Origin: Clostridioides difficile_A
GTDB lineage: Bacteria; Bacillota; Clostridia; Peptostreptococcales; Peptostreptococcaceae
Length of the DNA stretch: 64,000 bases
Direction of reading: 5' to 3'
Assembly (NCBI GenBank): GCA_945909635.1
Contig: OX246690.1
Location: 2,356,001 to 2,420,000 of the forward strand
Shown: positions 45,533 to 55,038 of the stretch, piece by piece
Layout: each line of letters opens with the position of its first letter
Position numbering within the stretch: the stretch's first letter is position 1
Program-made: the position numbers and the translations under genes
Notes under the pieces: model-generated
Told to the model about the DNA's origin: nothing
What the model saw: only the letters and a program-made list of their open reading frames with translations
Databases searched by the model: none

Positions 45533-47632
45533 CTATTTATATTTAACTATTAAAGCATCTACTGCACATACACCTTTTCCTTTAGGATATACAAACACTG
45601 GATTTAAATCTATTTCCTTAACTTCATCTTTATTTTCATAGGCATATTTTCCTAACTTAACCATCATGTCTGCAAGGGCTTCAACATCACAAGGTTCGCT
45701 TCCTCTATATCCATCTAAAAGCTTAAATGACTTCAATTTTCTAAGCATCATCATAGCTTCATCATGATTTATAGGTAATGGATATAAAGTAGTATCCTTA
45801 AATACTTCTACAAATACTCCTCCTAGACCAACTAGTAACATTGGACCAAATTGGTCATCATTAGTAATACCAATAATAATTTCTATACCACTTTCCACCA
45901 TTTCTTGAACTAATATACCATCAATTTTAGCATTTGGTTTTTCTTTTTTTACATTGGCTAAAATCTCATTATATGCATTTATTGCCTCATCTCTATTTTT
46001 AATTCCTACTTTAACTCCTCCAACATCAGATTTATGCAATATTTCGGAAGAATTTATTTTTAAAACAACAGGATAGTTAATATATTTCAAAATTTCATCT
46101 AATTCATCAATACTTTTTGCATTACCTTGCCCTGGCACTGGTACTCCATATTTCTTCATCTCAATCTTACTATCTAACTCTGATAGAGCTACTACATTAT
46201 TTGATTCTCTTTTCTTAACAGCCTCAAACTCTAAAGTTCTCTTTGAATAATCATAATCTACAAATTTAGCCATTTTATTAAAACAAGTAAACGTAGTTCC
46301 AACTGATGACATTATAGGTACTTGATTATCTTCTAATCTAGTTCTATAATTTAGATATCTATTTCCTTCAAGCGTTGGAACTGCAAACACAGGCTTCCTT
46401 AACCCTTGTTCTCTTGCTTCACTTACAGCTTGACAAAGTGTCTCATGCATTTCATTTTCTTCATCTCTTATATTTGCACCTACCATAGTAAATCCAACAC
46501 TATCATCTTTTTCAAATGTATGTAATAGACCTACTATCATATCCTTTTCATGGAATAACGCAGTTGTAGCATCTAATGGATTTTTAGGTGTCGCAAATCC
46601 TGGAAGATAATTTTTCATTTCTTCTTTCGTTTCAGAAGATATTTCTGCAAGGTCTACACCATTTTCTTCTGCTAAATCTGCACAAATAGTATTTTCTCCT
46701 CCTGAGAAGTTTATTGCTGCGAAATTAGAATTTGTAGGCAAGTTACCATCTAGAACACTAAAAGCCTGTGCTAAACACATAAATTGTTCCAAATTCTCTA
46801 CCGAAATCACTCCATATTTTTCAAAAATACTTTCAAAAGCCTTACTCGAGCCAGCTAAGTTTCCTGTATGAGAAGCAGCAGAAATAGCTCCTTTTTCTGA
46901 CCTTCCTGATTTTAATATTATTACTGGTTTTCTCTTTTGTGCAGCTCTTTTTAGAGAGTCTATAAATTTTTGAGGATTTTTTAAACCTTCAAGATAGATG
47001 GCTATTACTGATGCGTAATTATCATCTACAAGGAAGTCAACAGCATCTTCTAATGTAACTATATTTCCATTTCCCGTTGAGAAACCATAAGATATATTAA
47101 AATAATCACTTGAAACAATCTCTGCAGTTATAAATCCACTTTGACCTACAATTCCTATCCCAGGTTTTTTAGTATCTAAATCCCATTTAGAACCACCTGC
47201 CCATAGATTAACTTTATCTATACAATTTAATAATCCCATACAATTTGGACCTAATATTTTCATATCATATGTATTTGATATTTCTATAAGTTGATTTTCT
47301 AAATCTATTCCTTCTTCTGTTCCTTCTTCTGCAAATCCACTAGCATATACTACAGCTGCTTTTGTTCCCAATTCTCCAGAATCTTTTAATACAGATGGAA
47401 CTATATTTCTAGGTGTACATACTACTACACAATCTACCACTTCTGGTACTTCTTGTATCGTTTTATAGCACTTTCTTCCAAACAATTCATCTCTTTTAGG
47501 ATTTACATAATATACTCTATCTGTATCTTTACTTTTTACTATACTAAGTGCTGCACTTCTACCAAAACCAAGCTTATCAGTAACTCCTACTATAGCAATG
47601 CTCTTTGGTCTAATAAGTTTTTCCAAGCTCAT
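45533..47632 (-). CDS. ADP-forming acyl-CoA synthetase (ACD family)
   Basis: 699 residues with fused alpha and beta parts. An N-terminal CoA-binding domain ('IAIVGVTDKLGFGRSA') is followed by succinyl-CoA-ligase-like domains with the phosphorylated-His region 'SAASHTGNLAGSSKAFE', and a C-terminal ATP-grasp domain from about residue 470 ('HKSDVGGVKVGI', 'VLVQEMVESGIEIIIG'-like segment). It turns an acyl-CoA plus ADP and phosphate into the acid plus ATP. It follows a 2-oxoacid:ferredoxin oxidoreductase operon, so it probably harvests the acyl-CoA made there for substrate-level phosphorylation. Confidence 0.92.
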   Translation of the reverse strand: MSLEKLIRPKSIAIVGVTDKLGFGRSAALSIVKSKDTDRVYYVNPKRDELFGRKCYKTIQEVPEVVDCVVVCTPRNIVPSVLKDSGELGTKAAVVYASGFAEEGTEEGIDLENQLIEISNTYDMKILGPNCMGLLNCIDKVNLWAGGSKWDLDTKKPGIGIVGQSGFITAEIVSSDYFNISYGFSTGNGNIVTLEDAVDFLVDDNYASVIAIYLEGLKNPQKFIDSLKRAAQKRKPVIILKSGRSEKGAISAASHTGNLAGSSKAFESIFEKYGVISVENLEQFMCLAQAFSVLDGNLPTNSNFAAINFSGGENTICADLAEENGVDLAEISSETKEEMKNYLPGFATPKNPLDATTALFHEKDMIVGLLHTFEKDDSVGFTMVGANIRDEENEMHETLCQAVSEAREQGLRKPVFAVPTLEGNRYLNYRTRLEDNQVPIMSSVGTTFTCFNKMAKFVDYDYSKRTLEFEAVKKRESNNVVALSELDSKIEMKKYGVPVPGQGNAKSIDELDEILKYINYPVVLKINSSEILHKSDVGGVKVGIKNRDEAINAYNEILANVKKEKPNAKIDGILVQEMVESGIEIIIGITNDDQFGPMLLVGLGGVFVEVFKDTTLYPLPINHDEAMMMLRKLKSFKLLDGYRGSEPCDVEALADMMVKLGKYAYENKDEVKEIDLNPVFVYPKGKGVCAVDALIVKYK

Positions 47633-47675
47633 AAATTCACTCTCCTATATTTTATAGTTGTGATTTTAAATGAAT

Positions 47676-47731
47676 TTTATCTCAAGATGAAACTTATCTT
47701 GGCACTAAAGATTATTAAATCTTGAGATAAA
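47676..47731 (-). promoter_or_regulatory. Intercistronic hairpin between oxidoreductase gamma subunit and acyl-CoA synthetase
   Basis: TTTATCTCAAGAT and its complement (13 bp), extendable on both sides to about 20 bp with a bulge. There is no T-run after it on the minus strand. It probably adjusts read-through or mRNA stability between the two parts of the operon. Confidence 0.65.
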
Positions 47732-47754
47732 TCATTTAAGATAAGGGTAATTTA

Positions 47755-48294
47755 TTAAATGGCGTTATTATAGCCTTCCATGAATGCTGCTTTATTTTGA
47801 ATATTGAATTTACCTTTTCCTTTCTCTTCAAAGAAATCACACATAGTTTTTAAAGCTAATTCTTTTTCAAGTAATCCAGTTTTAGCAATTAATGCTCCAA
47901 GTACTACTATATTTGCTGCCTTGGGATTGTTTACTTTTTGAGCTAATTCTTGACAATTTATTTTAACTACATTTATATCTTCTCTTAATGCTATATTATC
48001 ATCTATTACAGATGTATTAATAACTACTGTTCCACCTTCCTTGACTAAGTTTATATAATCTAAAGATGGCTTATTCATTGCTACTAAAACATCTATTTCT
48101 TCCATATCAGGTCCACCTATACTCTCATCAGAAAACTTTACTACACTATATGCTTTTCCACCTCTCATAGTTGGACCATATGCAGGCATCCAAGTTACCT
48201 GTTTTCCTAATTCAAGTGCTGACTCAGCTACAATTAGACCAAGAGTTAAAACTCCTTGACCACCAAACCCTGCAAATACTAACTCTTTTTCCAT
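47755..48294 (-). CDS. 2-oxoacid:ferredoxin oxidoreductase, gamma subunit
   Basis: A 179-residue subunit with the N-terminal 'FAGFGGQGVLTLG' loop typical of the gamma domain of KorC/VorC/IorB enzymes; this domain helps position CoA and transfer the acyl unit. 'PAYGPTMRGGKAY' is also conserved. It lies 2 bases after the beta subunit and belongs to the delta-alpha-beta-gamma set. Confidence 0.95.
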   Translation of the reverse strand: MEKELVFAGFGGQGVLTLGLIVAESALELGKQVTWMPAYGPTMRGGKAYSVVKFSDESIGGPDMEEIDVLVAMNKPSLDYINLVKEGGTVVINTSVIDDNIALREDINVVKINCQELAQKVNNPKAANIVVLGALIAKTGLLEKELALKTMCDFFEEKGKGKFNIQNKAAFMEGYNNAI

Positions 48295-48296
48295 AA

Positions 48297-49037
48297 TTAT
48301 TCACCATCCCTTTGCTTAAATTCGCCAAGAGTGTAATATGGCACTATTTCTTCTTCCATCCACTTGATAGATTTCTCTAATGATACACCCCAGTTAGTTG
48401 GACAAGGTGCTAATATTTCAACTAATGAATACCCCTCTCCATTCAATTGAGCTTCTATTGCATTTTTTATATATTTTTTTAGATTAATTATTTCCTTTGG
48501 ACTATGAACTGAACCTCTTGCTACATATGCTACATCAAAGAAGTCTGCCATCATTTCAGGAACTTTTAATGGACTACCAGTAGTGTTTATATCTCTTCCA
48601 TTTACACTTGTTGTTGTAACTTGACCTGGCATAGTAGTCCATGACATTTGCCCACCAGTCATCGCAAAGTTATTGTTATTTATTACAAATACAGTAACAT
48701 TATGATTTCTATATGCGGTATTTAAAGTTTCAGAAAGACCTATAACATAAGCATCTCCATCACCTTGATAAGTCATTACTAATGTTTCTGGAAGTGCTAC
48801 TTTAATTCCTATAGCTGTGGATGAAGCTCTACCATGTGCAGTTTGCATTTTATCTCCATTCCAGCTAAAATTCATATTACAAACACAACCAACTCCTAAA
48901 GTTAATACATGATTTTTTTCATATCCATGTTCTTCTATTACTTCTGCTATTATACGGTTTACTATTCCATGACCACAACCTGGGCAAAATTTGTTTGGTA
49001 TTGAAACAACGCTAGGTGTTAATTTTTCTGTAGCCAT
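48297..49037 (-). CDS. 2-oxoacid:ferredoxin oxidoreductase, beta subunit (TPP-binding)
   Basis: 246 residues. 'FCPGCGHGIVNR' near the N terminus and 'QGDGDAYVIGLSETLNTAYRN' (the GDG-N thiamine-diphosphate/Mg motif) identify the catalytic beta subunit. Cysteines at CPGC and 'GVGCVCN' can bind a [4Fe-4S] cluster that passes electrons to ferredoxin. AGGAGGTG precedes the ATG. Substrate could be 2-oxoglutarate, a branched-chain or an aryl 2-oxoacid. Confidence 0.95.
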   Translation of the reverse strand: MATEKLTPSVVSIPNKFCPGCGHGIVNRIIAEVIEEHGYEKNHVLTLGVGCVCNMNFSWNGDKMQTAHGRASSTAIGIKVALPETLVMTYQGDGDAYVIGLSETLNTAYRNHNVTVFVINNNNFAMTGGQMSWTTMPGQVTTTSVNGRDINTTGSPLKVPEMMADFFDVAYVARGSVHSPKEIINLKKYIKNAIEAQLNGEGYSLVEILAPCPTNWGVSLEKSIKWMEEEIVPYYTLGEFKQRDGE

Positions 49038-49038
49038 A

Positions 49039-50088
49039 TTAGAACACCTCCTTGATTTCGCCAGATTTTATTTTGCTATAAGTGTCCATTACTTGCAGTG
49101 TTTTTGGTATATGATTTCCACTGAATAGTCCATAAACAGGTACATTTTCTTTACATACTTTTTTTGATGCTAAAGCAACATCTTCTACTAACTGACCTGT
49201 ATCTGTTGACTCTACTGATATAAATCCTTTTACATTCTTATTTACCTTTTCAAATGCCTTATATGGGAAAGGCCACACTGTTATTGGTCTTATTATTCCA
49301 ACTTTTTCACCTTGTTCTCTAAGTCTTCTAACAGCATTCATAGTTGTTCTTGATGGTATACCGAACGCTACAAACACATATTCCGCATCTTCGACTTGAT
49401 AATCTTCCCATTGCTGTTCATTTTCAGTTATTCTCATACGTTTTTCCATACAAAAAGCTGGTTTTTGGTTATCTGCAACTTTTGCATGGTCTCTATTACT
49501 TCCATCATAAGTCCAACCTAAATCTTCTTCTCTCTTCTTGAACTCTGGAAATTCTACTGGTTCCATCATTTGACCTAAAGCTGCTTCTGTCAAAATTTCA
49601 ACAGGTACTCTATATTTCTCTGCTACATCAAACGAATTGTACATTAAATCCACAGTTTCTTGGATACTGTTTGGTGCATAAACGATTAAATGGTAATCTC
49701 CATTTCCTCCCCCTCTAGTATCTCTTAGGTAGTCTGTCTGTGCTGAATCCAGTGAACCAAGTCCAGGTCCCCATCTTTGTACATTTACAATTACACAAGG
49801 ATAGTGATTTGCACATAAATATGAAATTCCTTCTTGTTTTAGAGATATTCCTGGTCCTGAGGAACTTGTCATAGACCTCATTCCACTTGCATATGCTCCA
49901 TATACCATATATATAGCAGCCATTTCATTTTCAGATTGTATAAAAGTTCTTCCAAGTTCAGACATTCTATGTGATAAAAATTCCATTACCTCTGTTTGTG
50001 GTGTAATTGGATATCCTGCATAAAACTCACAACCACCTCTTAGAGCTGCTTCTGCAATGGCGTGGTTCCCCTTCCACATCTTCTTCAT
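49039..50088 (-). CDS. 2-oxoacid:ferredoxin oxidoreductase, alpha subunit
   Basis: 349 residues. 'GNHAIAEAALRGGCEFYAGYP' and 'PITPQTEVMEFLS' open the pyrimidine-binding domain, with 'SSSGPGISLKQEGISYL' a family hallmark, and the C-terminal transketolase-like domain carries 'GQLVEDV'. Order and length fit VorB/KorA, not the fused pyruvate enzyme. The gene follows a small 4Fe-4S delta subunit by 16 bases. Confidence 0.95.
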   Translation of the reverse strand: MKKMWKGNHAIAEAALRGGCEFYAGYPITPQTEVMEFLSHRMSELGRTFIQSENEMAAIYMVYGAYASGMRSMTSSSGPGISLKQEGISYLCANHYPCVIVNVQRWGPGLGSLDSAQTDYLRDTRGGGNGDYHLIVYAPNSIQETVDLMYNSFDVAEKYRVPVEILTEAALGQMMEPVEFPEFKKREEDLGWTYDGSNRDHAKVADNQKPAFCMEKRMRITENEQQWEDYQVEDAEYVFVAFGIPSRTTMNAVRRLREQGEKVGIIRPITVWPFPYKAFEKVNKNVKGFISVESTDTGQLVEDVALASKKVCKENVPVYGLFSGNHIPKTLQVMDTYSKIKSGEIKEVF

Positions 50089-50104
50089 ATTATTCCAACT
50101 CCTT

Positions 50105-50323
50105 CTAAGCCTCTTGACATGCTTCTTCTTTAATTATTTCAAAAACATTATCTGGACACACTTGATAGCAAATTCCACAAAGTATGCATTTACTTTCATC
50201 AACTTCTACATGAGCATATCCTTCTTTATTTATGTTATCTGATATTTTTAATGCTCCTTTTTTACAAGATATAACGCAGTATTCACAACTTTTACATCTC
50301 TCTGCGTTTATTTTTAAGCTCAT
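50105..50323 (-). CDS. 2-oxoacid:ferredoxin oxidoreductase, delta (2x4Fe-4S ferredoxin) subunit
   Basis: A 72-residue two-cluster ferredoxin: CKSCEYCVISC and CILCGICYQVCP. It begins the four-subunit oxidoreductase operon and carries electrons from the beta subunit to free ferredoxin. It lies 32 bases downstream of the HisC-like gene. Confidence 0.95.
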   Translation of the reverse strand: MSLKINAERCKSCEYCVISCKKGALKISDNINKEGYAHVEVDESKCILCGICYQVCPDNVFEIIKEEACQEA

Positions 50324-50355
50324 ATCTACACCCCATTTCGTAATATTTCTACCTA

Positions 50356-51459
50356 TTATCCAATGCTTGGTTCTTCTTTAAAATTTAATATTTCCTTCAA
50401 AACTGCTACAAATTTTTGGTTTTCTTCCATAGTTCCAATACTTACACGTGCATGTGTAGCACTTGGTCTTATTACAAACCCTCTTTTTTTCAAATCTTCA
50501 AATAGCTTTGGTACATCTGTCTTCATGTCTACATAAAGGAAGTTTGATTGTGAATCAACAACATCAAATCCCATTTTTGTAAACTCTTCTTTAAAATAAG
50601 CCATTCCTGCTCTATTCAAGTCATATGTTTCTTTTATAAATTCATCATCATCAAGTGCTGCTGTTGCTCCACTTATGGCAACACGATTTGCAGAGAAAGG
50701 CTCTTTTACTGTAAATAAAGTTCTTATTATCTCATCTTTAGCAATACCATACCCTACTCTAAGACCTGCAAGACCGTATATTTTAGAGAAAGTCCTTGTT
50801 ACTATAACATTGTAATTTTCTCTTACATACTTAAGTCCATCTACATAATTAGGTACTGTTAAAAATTCTATATATGCTTCATCTAATATAGTTATAATGT
50901 TTTCAGGGACTTTCTTTAAAAATGCTTCCAACTCTTTATCATCCACAATTGTTCCTGTTGGATTATTAGGATTACATACACATATTAATTTTGTTTTATC
51001 TGTAATTTTATCTAATATACCTTGTAAATCATACTTATAATCTTTTGTTAAAGGTACTTCTACTGGTATTCCTTCATTTTTTACAGTTGCAGTTCTATAT
51101 GATGGGAATGTTGGGTCACAGTATATAACCTCATCTCCTCTATTTATAAAAGCTTCACCTATTAATGTGATAACGTTATCCGCACCATTAGCAACAATAA
51201 AGTTTTCTGGTTTTAAATCTAGCTTGTCAGCTAATTTTCTTCTAAGTTCATTAGCTTCTGGTTCTGGATAAAGTTGACCTTGTTTTAACATTTCAATCAT
51301 AGCTTCCATTGCTTTTGGTGATGGACCTAGAGGATTTTCATTTGAAGCTAGTTTTATTATTTCTTTTACACCATATTTCTCTTTAACTTTTTCTATTGGT
51401 TCACCTGGAACGTATTGATGTAACTCTTTTACTGTATTTCTCAATAATTTTTCTATCAT
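50356..51459 (-). CDS. hisC: HisC-like class I/II aminotransferase
   Basis: 367 residues, fold type I PLP enzyme. 'SNENPLGPSPKAMEAM', 'NPNNPTGTIV', 'DEAYIEF' and the PLP-lysine region 'TRTFSKIYGLAGLRVGYG' match histidinol-phosphate aminotransferase. Some HisC proteins act instead on aromatic amino acids. No other his genes adjoin, and the downstream neighbours are a 2-oxoacid oxidoreductase and an ADP-forming ligase, so here it may deaminate an amino acid to feed that pathway. The symbol follows family similarity only. Confidence 0.85.
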   Translation of the reverse strand: MIEKLLRNTVKELHQYVPGEPIEKVKEKYGVKEIIKLASNENPLGPSPKAMEAMIEMLKQGQLYPEPEANELRRKLADKLDLKPENFIVANGADNVITLIGEAFINRGDEVIYCDPTFPSYRTATVKNEGIPVEVPLTKDYKYDLQGILDKITDKTKLICVCNPNNPTGTIVDDKELEAFLKKVPENIITILDEAYIEFLTVPNYVDGLKYVRENYNVIVTRTFSKIYGLAGLRVGYGIAKDEIIRTLFTVKEPFSANRVAISGATAALDDDEFIKETYDLNRAGMAYFKEEFTKMGFDVVDSQSNFLYVDMKTDVPKLFEDLKKRGFVIRPSATHARVSIGTMEENQKFVAVLKEILNFKEEPSIG

Positions 51460-51563
51460 TTTTTAAAAGCCCCCTCTGTATATGTATTTTCATTTATATA
51501 AACGCCATCGCGTCTACTTACTTTAATATTTTAAAATTAATTATCTATTTAAATCTCTTTTAA

Positions 51564-52994
51564 CTAAGCATTTCTTTGATTTAATTCTTCTCTTATTTGA
51601 TTTAGTTTCTTATCACTTACTGGATATAAGATGGCTATAACAACAGCTATTATTAAAGGTATTGCCATAGAATAAGAAATCATGTTTATGAAGCCACTTT
51701 TAACTGCTTCTGTAACTACCATATCAGCTTGATATCCCATTGAATTCATCAAAACTGTTCTTATAGTAGTTGCAAGTAACACGCCCACTTGTATTGCAAC
51801 TGGATATAATGACATACTTAAACCAGGTAAATCTTTTCCTGATTTCCAATGTCCATAGTCACAAGAACCAGCAAAGAAGTTAAGGTTTATTATTGATACT
51901 ACATTTGCAAAACCACCACCAATTGCCAGTAACATAGTTACACCTAAAGTAGTTTTTCCCCAAGGAGTCCATGCAACTAATAAGTGACATATTGCACATA
52001 TAGAAAAAGAAATTATTGAAGCTAGTTTTTGTTCTCTACATATTTTTATAAATATTGGTGCGAAGAACATGAACGCTACACTTACTAAAGGCATTATTGA
52101 TAAAAATACGGCTAACCCACGTTCATCTTCTATTACATATTTAAAATAATATGGAGCTAAAGGCCCTAGACCTATAGATCTTATACATATAAGAAATTCT
52201 AGACAAAATGCCATCATAAGTGGAACATTAGTAAATAGAGCTTTTGCCATCTCACTTGCTTTAATCTTTGGTTTTTCTTCTTTTTGAAGAACTTCATCTT
52301 CTGCGCCAGATTTTATTATCTCTGTTGAAGAAAACCAAAATACTAAAAGACATCCTGCTGCAAAGAATAAATAGGTACCTAGATAACCCATTCCTTCTCC
52401 ACCTAATACATCTGCAAATAAAACTAATAATAACGGATATGAAAAACCTACTAAAAATTTACCGACTTCTTTAAATATGTTTGTAGTAGTTGAACCTATA
52501 ACTCTATCTTTAGGTGTTTTAGCTACTACAGGGTAAATAGCATAAATTATAGTAAAAACTACTTGTTGAGCACAAGATGCTATTAATAATAAAGCGGTCA
52601 TTAAAGGTAAAAGTAATGCTGGACTTATTTTCATCAATGGAACTATGAAAAATATCCCATATGTCAATGCCAATGCTGTGGGTGTATATCTAAGCCATGG
52701 GTAATATTTTCCTTTTTTAAATGGTTGCTTGTCAAATACTGTACCTGTTATAGGAGCTACAGCAATTTTTATGAAAGATTGTACAATTTGCATACCACCT
52801 GCCATAATTACACCAAGCTTTGCTACATCAGTTAAAAAGATATTTGTTACTGTTGATACAAAATAACCTATAAAATTGTATGCTAGGTTTATAGAACTTG
52901 AATATGTGTATATTGCTCTTTTCTTAGGGTCTCTCATATCATCTCTAAAATTTGATATAAGGTTTCCTTTTGGTTTGCTTTCTTGACTACTCAC
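51564..52994 (-). CDS. GPH-family (MFS) symporter
   Basis: 476 residues with about twelve hydrophobic segments. 'TGTVFDKQPFKKGKYYPWLRY' resembles the conserved loop of glycoside-pentoside-hexuronide:cation symporters (MelB type). A GTG start at 52994 follows GGGAGGGG. A perfect consensus promoter lies 125 bases upstream. It precedes the aminotransferase/oxidoreductase genes with a 104-base gap and no terminator, so it may import the pathway's substrate. The solute could be a sugar or, as in some relatives, a different small acid. Confidence 0.88.
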   Translation of the reverse strand: MSSQESKPKGNLISNFRDDMRDPKKRAIYTYSSSINLAYNFIGYFVSTVTNIFLTDVAKLGVIMAGGMQIVQSFIKIAVAPITGTVFDKQPFKKGKYYPWLRYTPTALALTYGIFFIVPLMKISPALLLPLMTALLLIASCAQQVVFTIIYAIYPVVAKTPKDRVIGSTTTNIFKEVGKFLVGFSYPLLLVLFADVLGGEGMGYLGTYLFFAAGCLLVFWFSSTEIIKSGAEDEVLQKEEKPKIKASEMAKALFTNVPLMMAFCLEFLICIRSIGLGPLAPYYFKYVIEDERGLAVFLSIMPLVSVAFMFFAPIFIKICREQKLASIISFSICAICHLLVAWTPWGKTTLGVTMLLAIGGGFANVVSIINLNFFAGSCDYGHWKSGKDLPGLSMSLYPVAIQVGVLLATTIRTVLMNSMGYQADMVVTEAVKSGFINMISYSMAIPLIIAVVIAILYPVSDKKLNQIREELNQRNA

Positions 52995-53650
52995 ATCTAC
53001 CCCTCCCTTATAAAATTTAATTACTTTTTTTATTCACGTATAATATTTTATATTCTGAATCTTTTCCTTTTTCTTTTTGATTCAGTTTATTTTTTTATAT
53101 GTGTATAATTTTAATTTAATTATATTCTCAAAATTCATAATTGTCAAACACTTTTTTATTTTTATTTTCCGCCTTTAAAATTAACTAAAAAGCTGATTTA
53201 ACTTAATTTAAGTTTGTTTTTTATTGTTTTGCTGTTTTAAAACATCATAAAAACATATATTTCAAATTATTTTATCAAATTTTTGATAATTTTAAATTTC
53301 AATAAATTTATTCAAGAATAATTTATTCAAGATTTTTTTATACTACATCTAGATATTAAAAATATTTTTTTCTCTTTTAAATTTCTTTTATTTTTATACA
53401 TGTACTATTGATTTAAAAATAAAAGCATGTTACAATTACAAAAAGAATCTATCAGACAAACATCATTATAAATATCAATTTCAGAATTTTCAATTTTTTC
53501 TTTTTATGTAATTCTACATAGTACTATAAGTTATTATAACTATACTAATCCAAAACTAATAAAAATAAATATTGTGCTACTTTTACATAAAATATATTTA
53601 AAATATATTTTATAAATTTTATTAAAATATTTTATAAAGGAGAAGAAACT
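52995..53650. other. Divergent intergenic region between GPH and SSS symporter genes
   Basis: 656 AT-rich bases. It holds the consensus GPH promoter (53119-53147), a 7-bp hairpin with purine loop in its leader (53055-53085, CTGAATC/GATTCAG), and near the right end AT-only palindromic repeats (AAATATATTT units at 53590-53635) just before the SSS ribosome site, which could bind the TetR protein. A TTTACA (53582-53587) with TATATT 16 bases later is a weak SSS promoter candidate. No ORF. Confidence 0.6.
53119..53147 (-). promoter_or_regulatory. Consensus sigma-A promoter of the GPH symporter operon
   Basis: TTGACA (53147-53142), 17 bases, TATAAT (53124-53119): all twelve positions match. Predicted leader about 118 bases. 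Confidence 0.88.
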
Positions 53651-55015
53651 ATGTTACTTTTAATTGCTACGTGTGCAGTGTACATATGGATTGGTTTTTA
53701 TTTTTCTAAAAAAGTTAAAACGGCATCTGATTTCCTAATTGCAGGTAGAAATCTTCCTTTACCCATACTCGCCGCAACTATCGCTGCTACATCTTTTGGA
53801 GGAGGATGCTTAGTAGGTGGAGTTCAATGGGGAGCTGAAAGAGGGTTATGGGTTGGTATGTACTCTACTATAGGTGCGGCTTTGGCTTGTTTTATAAACG
53901 CATTTTTTGCAGGAAAGTTAAGGAGTTTATCTTGTGATATAACACCTGCAGACTATATTGAAACTAGATATGGTCATAGTGTATTTTTAAGAACTTATCA
54001 AAGTCTTGTGACACCAATATCAATATTAGCCATCATGGGCAGTCAATTAATATCTTTTGGTTCTGTATCTACTGCATTTGGCATCCCTTATGATGTAGCA
54101 GTAATTATAGGAGTCATAGTAATCATTATATATACTTATACATCAGGAATGTGGGGAGTTGCAGTATCAGCTTTTATTCAACTTGCTATTTGTATAGTAT
54201 TTTTACCAATAGTGGCTTATATAAGCTTAAAATTAGTTGGCGACAACCCTTTACTTATGTTACAATCAATGGTAAAAGAACCATTCTTTCCAGGAAATAA
54301 ATCGATTAGTGATTTTATGTATACAGTTTTACCATTAGTTTTAGGCTCAATATTTTCTTATGAAAGTTTTTTAAGATATCAATGTGCTGATAATGCTAAA
54401 AATGCAGTTAAAAGTAGTATAATTGCAGGATTTATACTATTGTTTCTTGCTTTTCCTATAGGAATAATTGGAGCTATTGGTGGTAGTTTATTTCCAAACA
54501 TATCATCTGTCCAGGTTTTACCTCAAATGATATCAACAACTTTACCACCTTTAATTTCTGTATTATTCTTAGCTGCTATATTAGCTGCCATAATGTCTAC
54601 TGCAGATTCATTAATGACTTCAATGAGTGCTATCATATCAAGAGATATTTACAACAAATTATTACATCCTGATATAGAATTTAATGATTTGAAAAATACT
54701 TTAAAATATTCTCAAATTGCTTCAGCTTTAACAGCTGTAGCAGGTGCAATTATAGCACTTAAATTTGATAGTTTATTAGAATTATTATTTTGGCCAGCAC
54801 CATTATGTACAGGTGTAATATTTGCACCATTTGTAATTGGCCTTTGCTGGAAAGGTGCTACAAAAAAAGGTGCTATCTATGCTGTTATAGTAAGTATGAT
54901 ATTGGCATTATTAAATATGGTTGGCATTCTTACTGTCTTTGACAGAATTTTAATTCCTATAATAGGTGGTTCTATTACAATATTTATAGTTAGCAAATTT
55001 TCAAAAAAAGATTGA
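53651..55015 (+). CDS. Sodium:solute symporter (SSS family)
   Basis: 454 residues with about thirteen hydrophobic segments and the LeuT-like SSS core ('SDFLIAGRNLPL', 'ATSFGGGCLVGGVQWG', 'ADSLMTSMSAIISRDIY'). It probably takes up an organic acid, amino acid or choline-like solute with sodium. AAAGGAG precedes the ATG. The TetR regulator gene begins at its end, so expression is probably controlled by that protein. Confidence 0.92.
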   Translation: MLLLIATCAVYIWIGFYFSKKVKTASDFLIAGRNLPLPILAATIAATSFGGGCLVGGVQWGAERGLWVGMYSTIGAALACFINAFFAGKLRSLSCDITPADYIETRYGHSVFLRTYQSLVTPISILAIMGSQLISFGSVSTAFGIPYDVAVIIGVIVIIIYTYTSGMWGVAVSAFIQLAICIVFLPIVAYISLKLVGDNPLLMLQSMVKEPFFPGNKSISDFMYTVLPLVLGSIFSYESFLRYQCADNAKNAVKSSIIAGFILLFLAFPIGIIGAIGGSLFPNISSVQVLPQMISTTLPPLISVLFLAAILAAIMSTADSLMTSMSAIISRDIYNKLLHPDIEFNDLKNTLKYSQIASALTAVAGAIIALKFDSLLELLFWPAPLCTGVIFAPFVIGLCWKGATKKGAIYAVIVSMILALLNMVGILTVFDRILIPIIGGSITIFIVSKFSKKD

Positions 55016-55038
55016 AAAGAGAGGTATATACAGTAAAT

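Noticed and set aside
50356..51459. Histidine biosynthesis operon
   Set aside because: Only a HisC-like gene is present; the PHP phosphatase at 39959 is far away and no other his genes are in the window.
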